This document shows, piece by piece, positions 1 through 8,195 of a DNA stretch of 42,366 nucleotides (its first letter is position 1; each line of letters opens with the position of its first letter). A program made the position numbers and the translations under genes. The DNA is from Labilithrix sp. Lineage in GTDB: Bacteria > Myxococcota_A > Polyangia > Polyangiales > Polyangiaceae. The stretch is taken from contig JAQBQJ010000088.1 of NCBI GenBank assembly GCA_028287065.1, forward strand, positions 1 through 42,366, in the 5' to 3' direction. The notes below the pieces were generated by a model, which did not search any database, was not told the DNA's origin, and was given only the letters and a program-made list of their open reading frames with translations.

Positions 1-399
1 CGGTCCGATGACGAGCAGACCGAGGCCGAGCCGCTCGGTGAGCTTGATCGTCGCGCCGAGCTGCGGGTTCAGCGTCGGTGAGATGTCGTTGCACGCGCGC
101 GGGTACGTGCCGCCGGGACCGGCGAGCGGATCGTTCGTCGTGTCGCTCGCCGCCTTGATGCGCGTGAAGCAGGTGTGCTCGAAGATCGTGTTGTTCTGGA
201 CGGTGATCCGCGACGGCTGGCCTGCGAGCCCGGCCGGATTGAACATCGTGGCGAGCGGATCCGAAGCGCGCGCGACCCATGCGCCGCCGCGCGCCATCTG
301 CTCCGAGCCGTTGTCGGGGAACTCGGTGACGTTCGTGGCGTACGCGACGCTCGGCGTGAGCGCAGCGACGAGCAGCACGGCAAAGGCGCGGAGCTTCAT
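1..399 (-). CDS. FadL/OMPP1-type outer-membrane transport protein, N-terminal part (runs off the left edge)
   Basis: The first 133 codons of a gene reading out of the left edge of the window. Translation from the ATG at 399 gives a signal peptide (MKLR, then a hydrophobic stretch ending ALTPSVAYA, about 21 residues). This is followed by a segment typical of the OMPP1/FadL/TodX family: a mature N-terminus rich in Gly/Ala with GGAWVARASDP and MFNPAGLAG, the conserved 'FNPAGL' hatch-region motif. The family forms 14-stranded beta barrels that take up long-chain fatty acids or aromatic hydrocarbons. Two Cys residues appear further on (HTCFTR and RACND). The start is 41 bases downstream of the co-directional gene ending at 441, so co-transcription is possible. 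The substrate cannot be inferred from the fragment. The open reading frame has no stop inside the window. Confidence 0.75.
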   Translation of the reverse strand, partial: MKLRAFAVLLVAALTPSVAYATNVTEFPDNGSEQMARGGAWVARASDPLATMFNPAGLAGQPSRITVQNNTIFEHTCFTRIKAASDTTNDPLAGPGGTYPRACNDISPTLNPQLGATIKLTERLGLGLLVIGP

Positions 400-440
400 C
401 GAGCCCGCAACCTAAACGATTTTTCTTCGGGAGGGTGTCG

Positions 441-1313
441 TCAGATGCCCGGATCGAGCACGACGCCGTCCCAGTCCGTCGTCGGCGCCGACGAGAGCCC
501 CTCGAGCGGACGCTGGACCTCCGGGACCCGGATGCCGCGCCTGCCTCGCGGGGCGCCGAGCTGCGGGCCGCCCTTCGAGCGGGTCGGCCAGGTCACGCCC
601 TTCGACGCGCGATAGTCGGTGAAGAGCGAGGTGACGATGGTGCCGATGCCGAGGCCGATGTGGATCAGCGCCGCGATCGGGTCCTTCTTCACGTAACCGA
701 GGACGAACGGCGCGGCGATCGCGGTCAGGCCTCCGGCGTAGTCGAGCGACTCGTGCAGCTCGATCGGCAGGAGCTTCGCGGCGCTGAGGCGATAGTCCGT
801 GACCATCGAGGCGCCTCCGAGGCCGACGCCGAGGGCGACGCCCATCGCCCGCCCGCGCGCGGTTCGAGCCAACGTGGCGCTGGCGAAGAAGCCTGCACTA
901 TGCACGTAGTCGAGCACCGAGTGCACGTCCTGCGGAACCACGCGCGCGATCGGCAAAGCGCCGAGCAGCGGCTTCGACGGCACACGCTCGGTCGGATCCC
1001 AGAGCGCCATCGATACGCGCTCGGCCGATGCCAGCAGCTTCTCGGTCCGCGCACGCAGCGAGCGCGGGACCTCCCGGCGCCGGATGATGAGCGACTGCAG
1101 CGCACGCTCGACCGCCTCGACCGTCACGGGAGCCGGCGCGCTGTCGTCCTCGTGCGACTTTCCGACCTCACGCTCGAGATCGCCGAGCGCACTGCGGAGC
1201 GCAGCGAGGCTGCCGGCCAGCTCGTCCTGACCGAGGTAGTGCTCGTGACGGCTCAGCTCGTCGGCGACGGAGAGCGCGTTGCGGATTTCGAGATGGAGAG
1301 AAGTGCGGTCCAT
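441..1313 (-). CDS. Hypothetical protein with C-terminal membrane segments
   Basis: A 290-residue protein that I do not recognise by name. Residues 1-130 are charged and helical, with conserved-looking Arg/Glu patterns (a helical bundle or coiled coil is plausible). From about residue 135 to 235 there are hydrophobic segments: LLGALPIARVVP, SAGFFASATLA, a Gly/Ala-rich VALGVGLGGAS, TAIAAPFVLGY and ALIHIGLGIGTIVTSLF. The phrase HSVLDYVHSAGFF resembles the conserved His/Asp-rich segment of small SPW-type membrane proteins, but this is only a visual resemblance. The last 50 residues are polar and Pro/Gly/Arg-rich, probably disordered. The ATG at 1313 is the only reasonable start near the 5' end. 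The gene lies upstream of the FadL-like gene on the same strand. Confidence 0.6.
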   Translation of the reverse strand: MDRTSLHLEIRNALSVADELSRHEHYLGQDELAGSLAALRSALGDLEREVGKSHEDDSAPAPVTVEAVERALQSLIIRRREVPRSLRARTEKLLASAERVSMALWDPTERVPSKPLLGALPIARVVPQDVHSVLDYVHSAGFFASATLARTARGRAMGVALGVGLGGASMVTDYRLSAAKLLPIELHESLDYAGGLTAIAAPFVLGYVKKDPIAALIHIGLGIGTIVTSLFTDYRASKGVTWPTRSKGGPQLGAPRGRRGIRVPEVQRPLEGLSSAPTTDWDGVVLDPGI

Positions 1314-1413
1314 GGGCGGCCGCGCTGCAAGCGCGAGGCCGGCCGAACTGCCGTGAAAAGGCGGGTTTGCGGCGCTCTCGGGCTTCGCGCGTCAACGCGC
1401 TCGCCACAGCGTG

Positions 1414-3408
1414 TCAGTCGCGGACCGGCGTGGCCTTCAGCGAAGCTCGGCCCTCTTTGACGTAGACCGAGAACTTCACGCGCTTGCAGCCGTGACGCTG
1501 CATGAGCGCGTCGCGGTTCTTCTTGAGCGTCTGCTGGAACTTCTCGAACGTGAGACCGTCGGTCGGCTCGTTGCACTCGCGCTTCGTGCGGAGGAACTCC
1601 TCGTAGACCTGATGCCACTCCGCGGCGGGATCCGTCGCGGCGTTGTGTCCGCCCGTCGCCGCGATGAGATCCGCGGAAGGCTGGGCGACCATCGTCTGCT
1701 CGTCTTCGTCCTTCGCGAGCGCTCCCGGACCGGCTTGCGACGACGGCGGGAACGGAGCCGGCGCGGTGGGTTGCATCGCGAGCTTCGCGGCGGCGCCCGG
1801 AGCTGCCGCGACGGTCGCGCTGTGCGAGCCGGCACCGGGATGCACGTTGCCCGGGGGCGCGTTGAACGCGCCGTTGCCGGCGTTTCCGCCAGGCGCACCG
1901 GGCATCGCCATCGTGCGTTCGTTGCCGGGGATTCCCGGAAAACCAGGCGGCCCACCGGGATGTCCTCCGGACATCGGAACGCCGGGACCCGGCGTACCTG
2001 CGCCGGGGCGCGAGCCGACCGGAGGCGGCGGCGCTCCAGGACGCGACGGCGCCGACTGCGGAGGCGGCGCGCCGGGGAAGCGGTTGTTCCCGGCGGTCTG
2101 GGTCGCCGCGTTCGCCGGCTGGTTGAAGCCACCCCCCATGTTCGGCGCGGTCTGCGGAGGCGCGGACGGATCGTTCATCGGAAAGGAGAACGCGCTCATG
2201 CTCGGCTGCGCCGGTACCGGCCCGAGGATCGACTCGAGGTCGGCGGGCTTCCTCGCCGTGCCTCCGCCCTTCTCGACCACGCGCTGGATGCCGTTGTTGA
2301 TGTCGCTCGCGATGGGCCGATACCCGCCGCGGAAGCGCGGGAGCTGCAGCACGTCGAGCTCCCCCTTCTTCAGCTTGTCGGCCTGCTTTCGCATCTCGCC
2401 CATCGGCATCGAGTGCTCGAGGAACGAGAAGAGGATGCCGATGATCGACGCGCCGAGGACGACGAGCGCGACGATCCAGAGCTTCACGTTGCGCTTGTCC
2501 TGATCGTCGGCGCCATTGATGAAGCCGAGCGGACCGGCGATCGAGACCTTCTGGCGTGCGACCGCGAAGCCGGCGCCGAGCTCCCAGCCGTCGCCGGGCA
2601 GGCGGACGAACAGCACGCCGCCCTTGTCGTCGGTGCCGAGCGGACGCACGTCGGTGCGACCCGACTCCTTGAACTGCTTGTCCGTCGACACCGCCGCGAG
2701 ATCGCTGCCGAGCGCCTCGAGCGACTGCTCTTCGAAACCCTCGGTCGTCGCCGCCGAGGCGACGCTCTGGCCGAGCGCGAAGAACGCGATGTTCGTGCGC
2801 GTGCGCTTTCCGATCTCCTTCGCGAAGCCCTTGTCGACCCAGCGCACGCCGACGACCGCGCCGAGCGGCGGCTGACCGACCTCGTCCTCGACGGGCCTCG
2901 TGACGACGCGCGCGATGCGCCCGCCCCACACCCACGTGTCGTCGCGGAGGAAGCCGTGGAGCGCGTCGAACACCGCGGCGTAACCCCCGAGCTCGAAATC
3001 GGGATACGCGGCGACTTGCTCGTAGCCGATCTGCGAGACGAGCCGACCCTCGCGGTCCGTGAGGAAGACGGCGTCGTTCTTGTAGTCTGCAGGCAATTTG
3101 TCGTTGAACGTGCGGAGCGCCTTTGCGCCGTCGTCCTTCGAAGCGGGCGGGACCGTCTCCTTGCCGTTCGCGCCCTTCAGCGCCTTGCCGATGCCCGGGT
3201 CGGCGGCGGCGAGAAGGAGCACGTCGAGTCGGCGGCGCGCGTCGACCTGCATCGCCCAGCTCACGACCTGGCTGTCGGCCTTGAGCGTCTCGTCCATCGC
3301 CGCTTGGTTGCGGCGGTTGTACTGACCGACCGCGAGCGACACGACGTAGTAGGCCGCGGCGAGAAGGATCGCGAGGATGACGTACCAGATGCGGGACAGG
3401 ATCATCAT
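1414..3408 (-). CDS. MXAN_5187-like membrane protein with Pro/Gly-rich linker and conserved C-terminal domain
   Basis: A 664-residue protein. An N-terminal transmembrane helix (residues 4-27, MILSRIWYVILAILLAAAYY) precedes a roughly 270-residue extracytoplasmic sensor-like region with a cache/PAS-like feel (AVFLTDREGRLVSQIGY, RWVDKGFAKEI). A second helix at about 307-327 (LWIVALVVLGASIIGILFSF) is followed by a HAMP-like linker (EMRKQADKLKKGELDVLQLPRF). The middle (about 390-590) is Pro/Gly/Ala-rich with collagen-like GPPGFPGIPG. The last 75 residues (EEFLRTKRECNEPTDGLTFEKF, then CKRVKFSVYVKEG) match my memory of the MXAN_5187 C-terminal domain found in myxobacteria. Two Thr-Met motifs (ERTMAMP and DEDEQTMVAQ) look like myxobacterial kinase or FHA target motifs. 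It overlaps the next-upstream gene by 4 bases (ATGA). Function is unknown; a membrane sensor or scaffold is inferred. Confidence 0.8.
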   Translation of the reverse strand: MMILSRIWYVILAILLAAAYYVVSLAVGQYNRRNQAAMDETLKADSQVVSWAMQVDARRRLDVLLLAAADPGIGKALKGANGKETVPPASKDDGAKALRTFNDKLPADYKNDAVFLTDREGRLVSQIGYEQVAAYPDFELGGYAAVFDALHGFLRDDTWVWGGRIARVVTRPVEDEVGQPPLGAVVGVRWVDKGFAKEIGKRTRTNIAFFALGQSVASAATTEGFEEQSLEALGSDLAAVSTDKQFKESGRTDVRPLGTDDKGGVLFVRLPGDGWELGAGFAVARQKVSIAGPLGFINGADDQDKRNVKLWIVALVVLGASIIGILFSFLEHSMPMGEMRKQADKLKKGELDVLQLPRFRGGYRPIASDINNGIQRVVEKGGGTARKPADLESILGPVPAQPSMSAFSFPMNDPSAPPQTAPNMGGGFNQPANAATQTAGNNRFPGAPPPQSAPSRPGAPPPPVGSRPGAGTPGPGVPMSGGHPGGPPGFPGIPGNERTMAMPGAPGGNAGNGAFNAPPGNVHPGAGSHSATVAAAPGAAAKLAMQPTAPAPFPPSSQAGPGALAKDEDEQTMVAQPSADLIAATGGHNAATDPAAEWHQVYEEFLRTKRECNEPTDGLTFEKFQQTLKKNRDALMQRHGCKRVKFSVYVKEGRASLKATPVRD

Positions 3409-4124
3409 TTGGAGTCCTGCCCTTCCGTCGCGGCGAGGTTCAGCGGGTCCTTGAGCTCGACGGTCGATTTGTCCTTGGCGTTGACCGTGATCGGCTTGCC
3501 CACCTGCTTTCCGGCGAAGAACGCCTTCAGCACGTACTCACCGCCGGGGAGCGAGAGGCCGAACGCGCCGTCGCGCCCGGGATACGTGACCTGCACGACC
3601 TGCGGGTCGACGATCACGAACGTGCGGACGCTCGGGAACAGCTCGTCGCGCACTTCGTATTTTCCGGGGCCGGACGCGGACCACGAACGAACCTGGTTCG
3701 GCGCCATGTCCTCGGCCTTGAACGACGGATTGCCGACGACGTAGAGGCGGTGCTTGAACGGGTCGAAGTTCTTGAACGCGAGCGGCGTCCCGGGCGAGAC
3801 GACGATCGTGGTCGGGAAGACGCGACCGCCCGTGACCGTCATCCGGATCGCCTCCTGGGCGGCGGCATTGCCGCTGGTCGTCGCCGCGATGCAGAGATCG
3901 CGTGAGGGATTGGCCGACAGCGTGCGGAACTGCGCCGCGACGGAGGGCGACGGCTCGCGCCAGGTCCATCGACGGGACTCCGGTTTTGCAGCCTCCGCGT
4001 AGACGTCGGGCACCAGCTTGTCTTGCCCGGTGATCTTGCCTTTCACGTTGGGGCCGCCGGCGTGGCCGGCGACCGAGAGGAGACCGAGGCCGGTAAGAAT
4101 CCCGAGGGAGACGCGCTTTCGCAT
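3405..4124 (-). CDS. Secreted cupredoxin-like / carboxypeptidase-regulatory-like protein
   Basis: A 239-residue exported protein with a clear signal peptide (MRKRVSLGILTGLGLLSVAGHAG, cleavage around residue 22). The body has two beta-sandwich-like portions. The first resembles a cupredoxin fold (VTGGRVFPTTIVVSPGTPLAF, then NFDPFKHRLYVVG, then SASGPGKYEVRDELFPSVRTFVIV). The second is a short carboxypeptidase-regulatory-like Ig-type segment (GAFGLSLPGGEYVLKAFF and GKPITVNA). The DPFKHRLY histidine is where a copper ligand would lie, but the usual downstream Cys/His/Met ligand cluster is not obvious, so copper binding is doubtful. Its stop overlaps the start of the MXAN_5187-like gene by 4 bases, so the two are almost certainly translated together and may act together at the periplasmic face. 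It starts 44 bases from the divergent phosphoesterase gene. Confidence 0.75.
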   Translation of the reverse strand: MRKRVSLGILTGLGLLSVAGHAGGPNVKGKITGQDKLVPDVYAEAAKPESRRWTWREPSPSVAAQFRTLSANPSRDLCIAATTSGNAAAQEAIRMTVTGGRVFPTTIVVSPGTPLAFKNFDPFKHRLYVVGNPSFKAEDMAPNQVRSWSASGPGKYEVRDELFPSVRTFVIVDPQVVQVTYPGRDGAFGLSLPGGEYVLKAFFAGKQVGKPITVNAKDKSTVELKDPLNLAATEGQDSK

Positions 4125-4155
4125 GGAGGACCCGACGAGGGTAACCCAAAAACGC

Positions 4156-4161
4156 TATCCT
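4156..4161 (+). promoter_or_regulatory. Candidate -10 box, apparently leaderless, for the phosphoesterase gene
   Basis: TATCCT lies 7 bases before the GTG at 4169, in the context CGCTATCCTC. The same string precedes the GTG gene at 25855. The spacing puts the transcription start at or within a base of the start codon. No convincing -35 hexamer is seen 17 bases upstream. Confidence 0.4.
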
Positions 4162-4168
4162 CTTCCAT

Positions 4169-6157
4169 GTGCTGCTCGACTCGGAGCCGCCCCCTCCGCC
4201 CGCCGCCTCTGCCGACCCGAGCAATCCTGGCTCCGGGGACCTCCCGTCGTCCCCCGACGGGGGCGCGGAAGAAGAGGAGGCTCCGCCCAGCTCCACGCTT
4301 TTCCTGCCGCCGATCCGGCTCGAGCCGCGCGGCGATCGACCTGAGCCGCTCGTCTTCCGGCAGGGCGCGCATCCACCCTTCGGCATCCGCTGGTACGGCG
4401 TCACTTCACTCTTCGGCCACCTGCGGAACTTCGTGGCGCGCGCGATCGCGACCGAATCCGTCGATTCGCGCGACTGGATGCGACCGAATCCGCCCTCGGA
4501 GGTCCTCGCCGCGTCGCTCGGCGTGCTCGGCGTGCGCCCTTCACGCGAACGCCAGGACCAACCGCAGACCCTCGTCGGTGCGCTCGGGCGCGCGGCGTGG
4601 ATCGATTTCGTCGCCGACACGGGTGACGATCGCGACGTGAGCGCCGCGGTCGGCGCGATGCTCGCGTCGACGTACGACGTCGACGACGGGCACGGCGGGC
4701 GCTCGTTCCTCCCGCGCGGCGACGCGCTCGTGTTCGGCGGCGACATCTCGTATCCGGTCGCGACCGCGGAGGAGATCTACAAGCGGCTCGTCCTTCCGTG
4801 GAACGAGCAGCTCCGCAAGGCGCTCGCCAGCTCGCGCAAGCGCGTCGTGCTCGGCGTGCCCGGCAATCACGACTGGTACGACGGTCTCGACGGGTTCGGC
4901 CGTCTCTTCCGGCGCCGCGTGGACGAGCCGTTCCGCGCCGACGACAAGGACAACACGCCGCGACTCGGCAAGCAGCTCCGCAAGCGTACGGGGCGCAAGG
5001 TCGGTCTCGTCGCTCGGCAGCTACACCTCGACGAGGTCGGCGCGTCGTACGGCCTCCTCCTCGCCTTCTTGCGCTCGGTGCGCGCGTTCTTCAAGGGCAT
5101 CGCGGTGAAGCGAAGGCGCCGCCTCGTGCTGCGCGGCTACGTCCCCGTGCAGGAGGCGAGCTACTTCGCCTTGCCGCTCGCGCCTGGCCTCGACATGTTC
5201 GGCGCCGATCGCCAGCTCGGTCGCGTCGATTTCCGGCAGCGGTCGTACTTCTCGAAATGGAGGAAGAAGCACGCCGATCGCGCCGTGCTCTTCGTGGCAG
5301 GCGATCCGGCGCTCGCGTACGGCGTCCGCAACGATCCGGGCTGGCGCATGCTCGGCGCGTGCCGTCTGAGCCTCGAGCGCGATCGGGTGCTGTTCCTCGC
5401 CGGCGACTTCCATCACTACGAACGCCGGAAGGTGAATCGCTCGCTGCACGTCATCGCTGGAGGGGGTGGCGCATTCTTGCATGGTACACGCATCGGTCCG
5501 TACCCGAAGGAGACGGGCGATCCCGACGCGGCGTATCCGAGCGGCGCGGCCTCGCGCAGGCTCGTCGCGCAGGTCCCGGTGAAGCTCGCGATCGGACGCG
5601 CGGGCTGGCTCGTGCATCTCGCGCTCGGCGTGCTCGCGTCCATCGAGCTCGCGGCCGCGCGACAGGGTACGGACACGCTCTTCGCGACATCGGTGTTCCT
5701 CTCGATGCTGCTCGCGACCGCGCTCTACTTCGTCGCGCATCAGGGACACGGAAAGCGGAGGATCGCGATGCTCGCGGTCCCGTTCGGCGTCGCGCTCGGG
5801 CTCTTGCCGATGGCGCTCCGGCTCTCGGTCGCGCAGCTGCCCGCGATGGCGGGAGATCCCGCGGTCATCCTCGCGACCGCCTTCGGGGGCTCGTTCGTCT
5901 TCGGCCTCTACTTGATGCTCCTCGCCGTGTTCGGGCTCGAGCACCAGCAGGCGTTCACGGTGCTCGGACATCCGGGGTTCAAGCACTTCGTGCGGCTCTG
6001 CGTCCATCCGGACGGGCGCGTCGAGGCCTGGGCGATCGGGAAGGACGACATGCTCGCCGACAGCTCGCCCCTGCTGATCGATCGCTTCGAGTGGACGCCC
6101 GGCCCGCCGGAGCCGCCGGCGGTGCGGCCCAGCCGGCGTCCGCCGCCTGGGCCGTAA
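4169..6157 (+). CDS. Membrane-anchored calcineurin-like metallophosphoesterase
   Basis: A 662-residue protein starting at GTG. Residues 1-45 are an acidic, Pro-rich, disordered tail. The catalytic domain spans about 145-420 and shows the metal-binding blocks of the calcineurin-like phosphoesterase superfamily: ADTGDDRD (about 149), FGGDISYP (about 189), GVPGNHDWYDG (GNHD about 231-234) and LAGDFHHYER (about 411), standing in for the usual GHxH. Residues 478-597 hold four or five hydrophobic helices (LVHLALGVLASIEL, SVFLSMLLATALYFVA, MLAVPFGVALGLLPMAL, ILATAFGGSFVFGLYL). A soluble C-terminal piece and a Pro-rich end follow. A large insert between GNHD and the last block (about 240-395) is unusual. 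The substrate is unknown; phospholipids or cyclic nucleotides are possibilities for the family. It is divergent from the cupredoxin-like gene, with a candidate leaderless promoter. Confidence 0.85.
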   Translation: MLLDSEPPPPPAASADPSNPGSGDLPSSPDGGAEEEEAPPSSTLFLPPIRLEPRGDRPEPLVFRQGAHPPFGIRWYGVTSLFGHLRNFVARAIATESVDSRDWMRPNPPSEVLAASLGVLGVRPSRERQDQPQTLVGALGRAAWIDFVADTGDDRDVSAAVGAMLASTYDVDDGHGGRSFLPRGDALVFGGDISYPVATAEEIYKRLVLPWNEQLRKALASSRKRVVLGVPGNHDWYDGLDGFGRLFRRRVDEPFRADDKDNTPRLGKQLRKRTGRKVGLVARQLHLDEVGASYGLLLAFLRSVRAFFKGIAVKRRRRLVLRGYVPVQEASYFALPLAPGLDMFGADRQLGRVDFRQRSYFSKWRKKHADRAVLFVAGDPALAYGVRNDPGWRMLGACRLSLERDRVLFLAGDFHHYERRKVNRSLHVIAGGGGAFLHGTRIGPYPKETGDPDAAYPSGAASRRLVAQVPVKLAIGRAGWLVHLALGVLASIELAAARQGTDTLFATSVFLSMLLATALYFVAHQGHGKRRIAMLAVPFGVALGLLPMALRLSVAQLPAMAGDPAVILATAFGGSFVFGLYLMLLAVFGLEHQQAFTVLGHPGFKHFVRLCVHPDGRVEAWAIGKDDMLADSSPLLIDRFEWTPGPPEPPAVRPSRRPPPGP

Positions 6158-6161
6158 ATTT

Positions 6162-6201
6162 TACCCGGGTATTATTGACAGCCGATTCTACCCGGGCAAT
6201 A
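6162..6201 (+). promoter_or_regulatory. Paired palindromic operator (two CCCGGG-centred sites, 27 bases apart)
   Basis: Two copies of a TACCCGGG-centred palindrome stand before the DUF2239 gene. The first is TTACCCGGGTAT (perfect core TACCCGGGTA, 6162-6171). The second is CTACCCGGGCAA (6188-6199, one arm imperfect). Their centres are 27 bases apart. The first lies just upstream of a consensus -35 and the second lies within the promoter spacer, so a dimeric repressor bound here would block RNA polymerase. No regulator gene of this type is encoded in the window. Confidence 0.7.
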
Positions 6202-6203
6202 TT
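6175..6203 (+). promoter_or_regulatory. Sigma-70-type promoter giving a leaderless DUF2239 transcript
   Basis: A perfect -35 hexamer TTGACA (6175-6180), a 17-base spacer and AATATT (6198-6203) as -10. Only six bases separate the -10 from the ATG at 6210, so the first transcribed base should be the A of the start codon. This is the best consensus promoter in the window. It sits in an AT-rich island within high-GC surroundings. Confidence 0.65.
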
Positions 6204-6209
6204 GCTCGA

Positions 6210-6764
6210 ATGGAAACGGCGCCGACATTCTCCGCGTTTACGGGCGATCGGCGGGTCGCCGCGGGTCCGCTCGAGCCGCTACTCCGTGCCGTGAAAGAGC
6301 AGTTCGACCGGGAGCCGAGCGCCCTCCTCCTCATCTTCGAAGACGGGACGGGCCGGCAGGTCGATTTCGACCTCCGCGGCACCATCGACGAGGTGCTCGC
6401 CCGGGCGAAGCCACCGGCGCGCTCCGGTCCCGGTCGGCCGAAGCTCGGCGTGGTGTCGCGGGAGGTCTCGATGCTCCCGCGTCACTGGGAGTGGCTCGAG
6501 CAGCAACCGAACGGGATCTCGGCGGCGCTGCGCCGTCTCGTCGAGGAGGCGAAGAAGCGCGATCCCGACGGTGAGCGCGCGCGGCTCGCGATCGAGGCGA
6601 CCAGCCGCTTCATGACCGCGATGGCCGGCAACCTCCCCGACTTCGAGGAGGCCTCGCGCGCGCTCTTCGCCAAGGACTTCGCACGGTTCGATGCGTTCAT
6701 CGAACCGTGGCCCGTCGACATCCGGTTCCATCTGCGCGACCTGCTCGGGCCCGCGCGGCGATGA
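6210..6764 (+). CDS. DUF2239 family protein
   Basis: A 184-residue protein matching the DUF2239 family over its whole length. It has an N-terminal beta-rich part (FSAFTGDRRVAAGPL, then LLLIFEDGTGRQVDFDLRG), a linker with GPGRPKLGVVSREVSMLPRHWEWL, then a helical C-terminal part (GISAALRRLVEEAKK and AMAGNLPDFEEASRALFAKD). The conserved GRPKLGVV...LPRHW..L segment is the hallmark of the family as I know it. The function is unknown; members often occur singly or beside transporters. The gene begins on a predicted leaderless start under a double operator, and it overlaps the MATE transporter start by four bases (ATGA). The pair therefore forms one regulated operon, which suggests an inducible efflux or stress role. 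Confidence 0.85.
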   Translation: METAPTFSAFTGDRRVAAGPLEPLLRAVKEQFDREPSALLLIFEDGTGRQVDFDLRGTIDEVLARAKPPARSGPGRPKLGVVSREVSMLPRHWEWLEQQPNGISAALRRLVEEAKKRDPDGERARLAIEATSRFMTAMAGNLPDFEEASRALFAKDFARFDAFIEPWPVDIRFHLRDLLGPARR

Positions 6765-8128
6765 ACCGTCCCGCGTCCGGGAAGGGCCTCACCGAAGGCG
6801 CGGTCGGCAAGACGCTCTTCGTCTTCACGCTGCCGATCCTGTTCAGCAACGTCCTCCAATCGCTCAACGGATCGATCAACGCGATCTGGGTCGGGCGCTA
6901 CCTGGGCGCCGCCGCGCTGACGGCAGCGGCGAACGCGAACACGATCCTCTTCTTCTTGATCGGTCTCGTGTTCGGCGTCGCGATGGCGGCGTCGATCTTG
7001 ATCGGGCAGAGCGTCGGCGCGCGCGACACCGACGCAGCCAAGCGCGTCGTCGGCACGAGCGCCGGTTTCTTCTTCGTCGCGTCGATCGCGGTGTCCGTCC
7101 TCGGGTTCGTGCTGACAGAGCGGCTCCTCGCGTGGATGCGCACTCCGGACGACGCGCTGCCGTATGCGATCTCCTACCTGCGCATGATCTTCGTTGCGAT
7201 GCCGTTCATCTTCGTGAACGCGTTCGTCACGATGGTGCTACGCGGCGCGGGCGACGCGAAGACCCCGCTGCTGTTCTCGCTGCTCGCCGTCGGCCTCGAC
7301 ATCGTGCTGAACCCCATCCTTCTCTTCGGGTGGGGTCCGTTCCCGAAGCTCGGGATCGCAGGCGCGGCGACCGCGACGCTGATCGCGTACGCGGTGTCTT
7401 GCATCGCGCTCGTGTGGTCGCTCTACCGGAAGGACCATTTCCTCTGCCTGCGCCGGCACGAGCTCGCGTACCTGCGGATCGATCGCGCGATCCTCGGCTC
7501 GCTCGTGAAGAAGGGCCTGCCGATGGGCATGCAGATGATCGTGATGTCCGGCTCGGCCATCGTGATGATCAGCCTCGTGAACGGCTTCGGCGTGAGGACC
7601 ACCGCGGCGTTCGGCGCCGGAATGCAGCTGTGGAACTACATCCAGATGCCCGCCATGGCCGTCGGAATGGCCGCGTCTGCGATGGCCGCGCAGAACGTCG
7701 GCGCGAAGCAATGGGACCGCGTCGGCCGCACCGCGGTGGCGGGCGTCGCGATCAACGTCGTCATGACCGGCACGCTGGCTGCGCTGATCTGGCTCTTCGA
7801 CCGAGGCGCGCTCGGCCTGTTCTCGAAGGACCCGGCCACCATCGCCGAAGGCATGCACCTCAACGCGATCGTCGTGTGGTCGTTCCCGTTCTTCGGCGTG
7901 TCGATGGTCCTCTCGAGCGTCGTGCGCTCGACCGGCGCGGTGATCCCGCCGCTCGCGATCCTCTTCCTGTCGCTCTGGGGCCTGCGGATCCCTTTCGCCG
8001 TCCTGATGCTCGATCGCTGGCAGGCCGACGCGATCTGGTGGAGCTTCCCGCTCGCGTCGCTCGTGTCGATGCTCCTGTCGATGATTTACTACCGCTACGG
8101 GCGCTGGCGCACGGCGCGCATGATCTGA
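6761..8128 (+). CDS. MATE family multidrug/cation antiporter
   Basis: A 455-residue polytopic membrane protein of the MATE (NorM/DinF) family. MATE proteins export cationic drugs and metabolites in exchange for Na+ or H+. About 12 hydrophobic helices are visible, beginning with LFVFTLPILFSNVLQSLNG. The family pattern of two repeats can be seen: VGRYLGAAALTAAANANTILFFLIGLVFG, the SVGARD cytoplasmic loop, and later AFGAGMQLWNYIQMPAMAVGMAASAMAAQNVGAK. Translation is taken from the ATG at 6761, which overlaps the DUF2239 stop (ATGA). A longer in-frame start at 6707 would lie inside the DUF2239 gene and adds only Arg/Ala-rich shadow sequence. Co-regulation by the CCCGGG operator pair upstream is inferred. 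The substrate is unknown. Confidence 0.93.
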   Translation: MNRPASGKGLTEGAVGKTLFVFTLPILFSNVLQSLNGSINAIWVGRYLGAAALTAAANANTILFFLIGLVFGVAMAASILIGQSVGARDTDAAKRVVGTSAGFFFVASIAVSVLGFVLTERLLAWMRTPDDALPYAISYLRMIFVAMPFIFVNAFVTMVLRGAGDAKTPLLFSLLAVGLDIVLNPILLFGWGPFPKLGIAGAATATLIAYAVSCIALVWSLYRKDHFLCLRRHELAYLRIDRAILGSLVKKGLPMGMQMIVMSGSAIVMISLVNGFGVRTTAAFGAGMQLWNYIQMPAMAVGMAASAMAAQNVGAKQWDRVGRTAVAGVAINVVMTGTLAALIWLFDRGALGLFSKDPATIAEGMHLNAIVVWSFPFFGVSMVLSSVVRSTGAVIPPLAILFLSLWGLRIPFAVLMLDRWQADAIWWSFPLASLVSMLLSMIYYRYGRWRTARMI

Positions 8129-8195
8129 TCGCCGAGTGAGGGTAGGACCTTGACTGGGCCTTGACTTGGTCCTTGGTGTGCTAGAGCGGACGGCG

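Noticed and set aside
1411-3744. Long open reading frame on the plus strand opposite the MXAN_5187-like and cupredoxin-like genes
   Set aside because: Arg/Leu/Glu-rich composition typical of antisense frames in very GC-rich DNA; the minus-strand genes have domain and signal-peptide evidence.
6707-6760. Longer start for the MATE transporter
   Set aside because: The extra codons lie inside the DUF2239 gene and encode Arg/Ala-rich sequence; ATGA overlap at 6761 is the normal start pattern.
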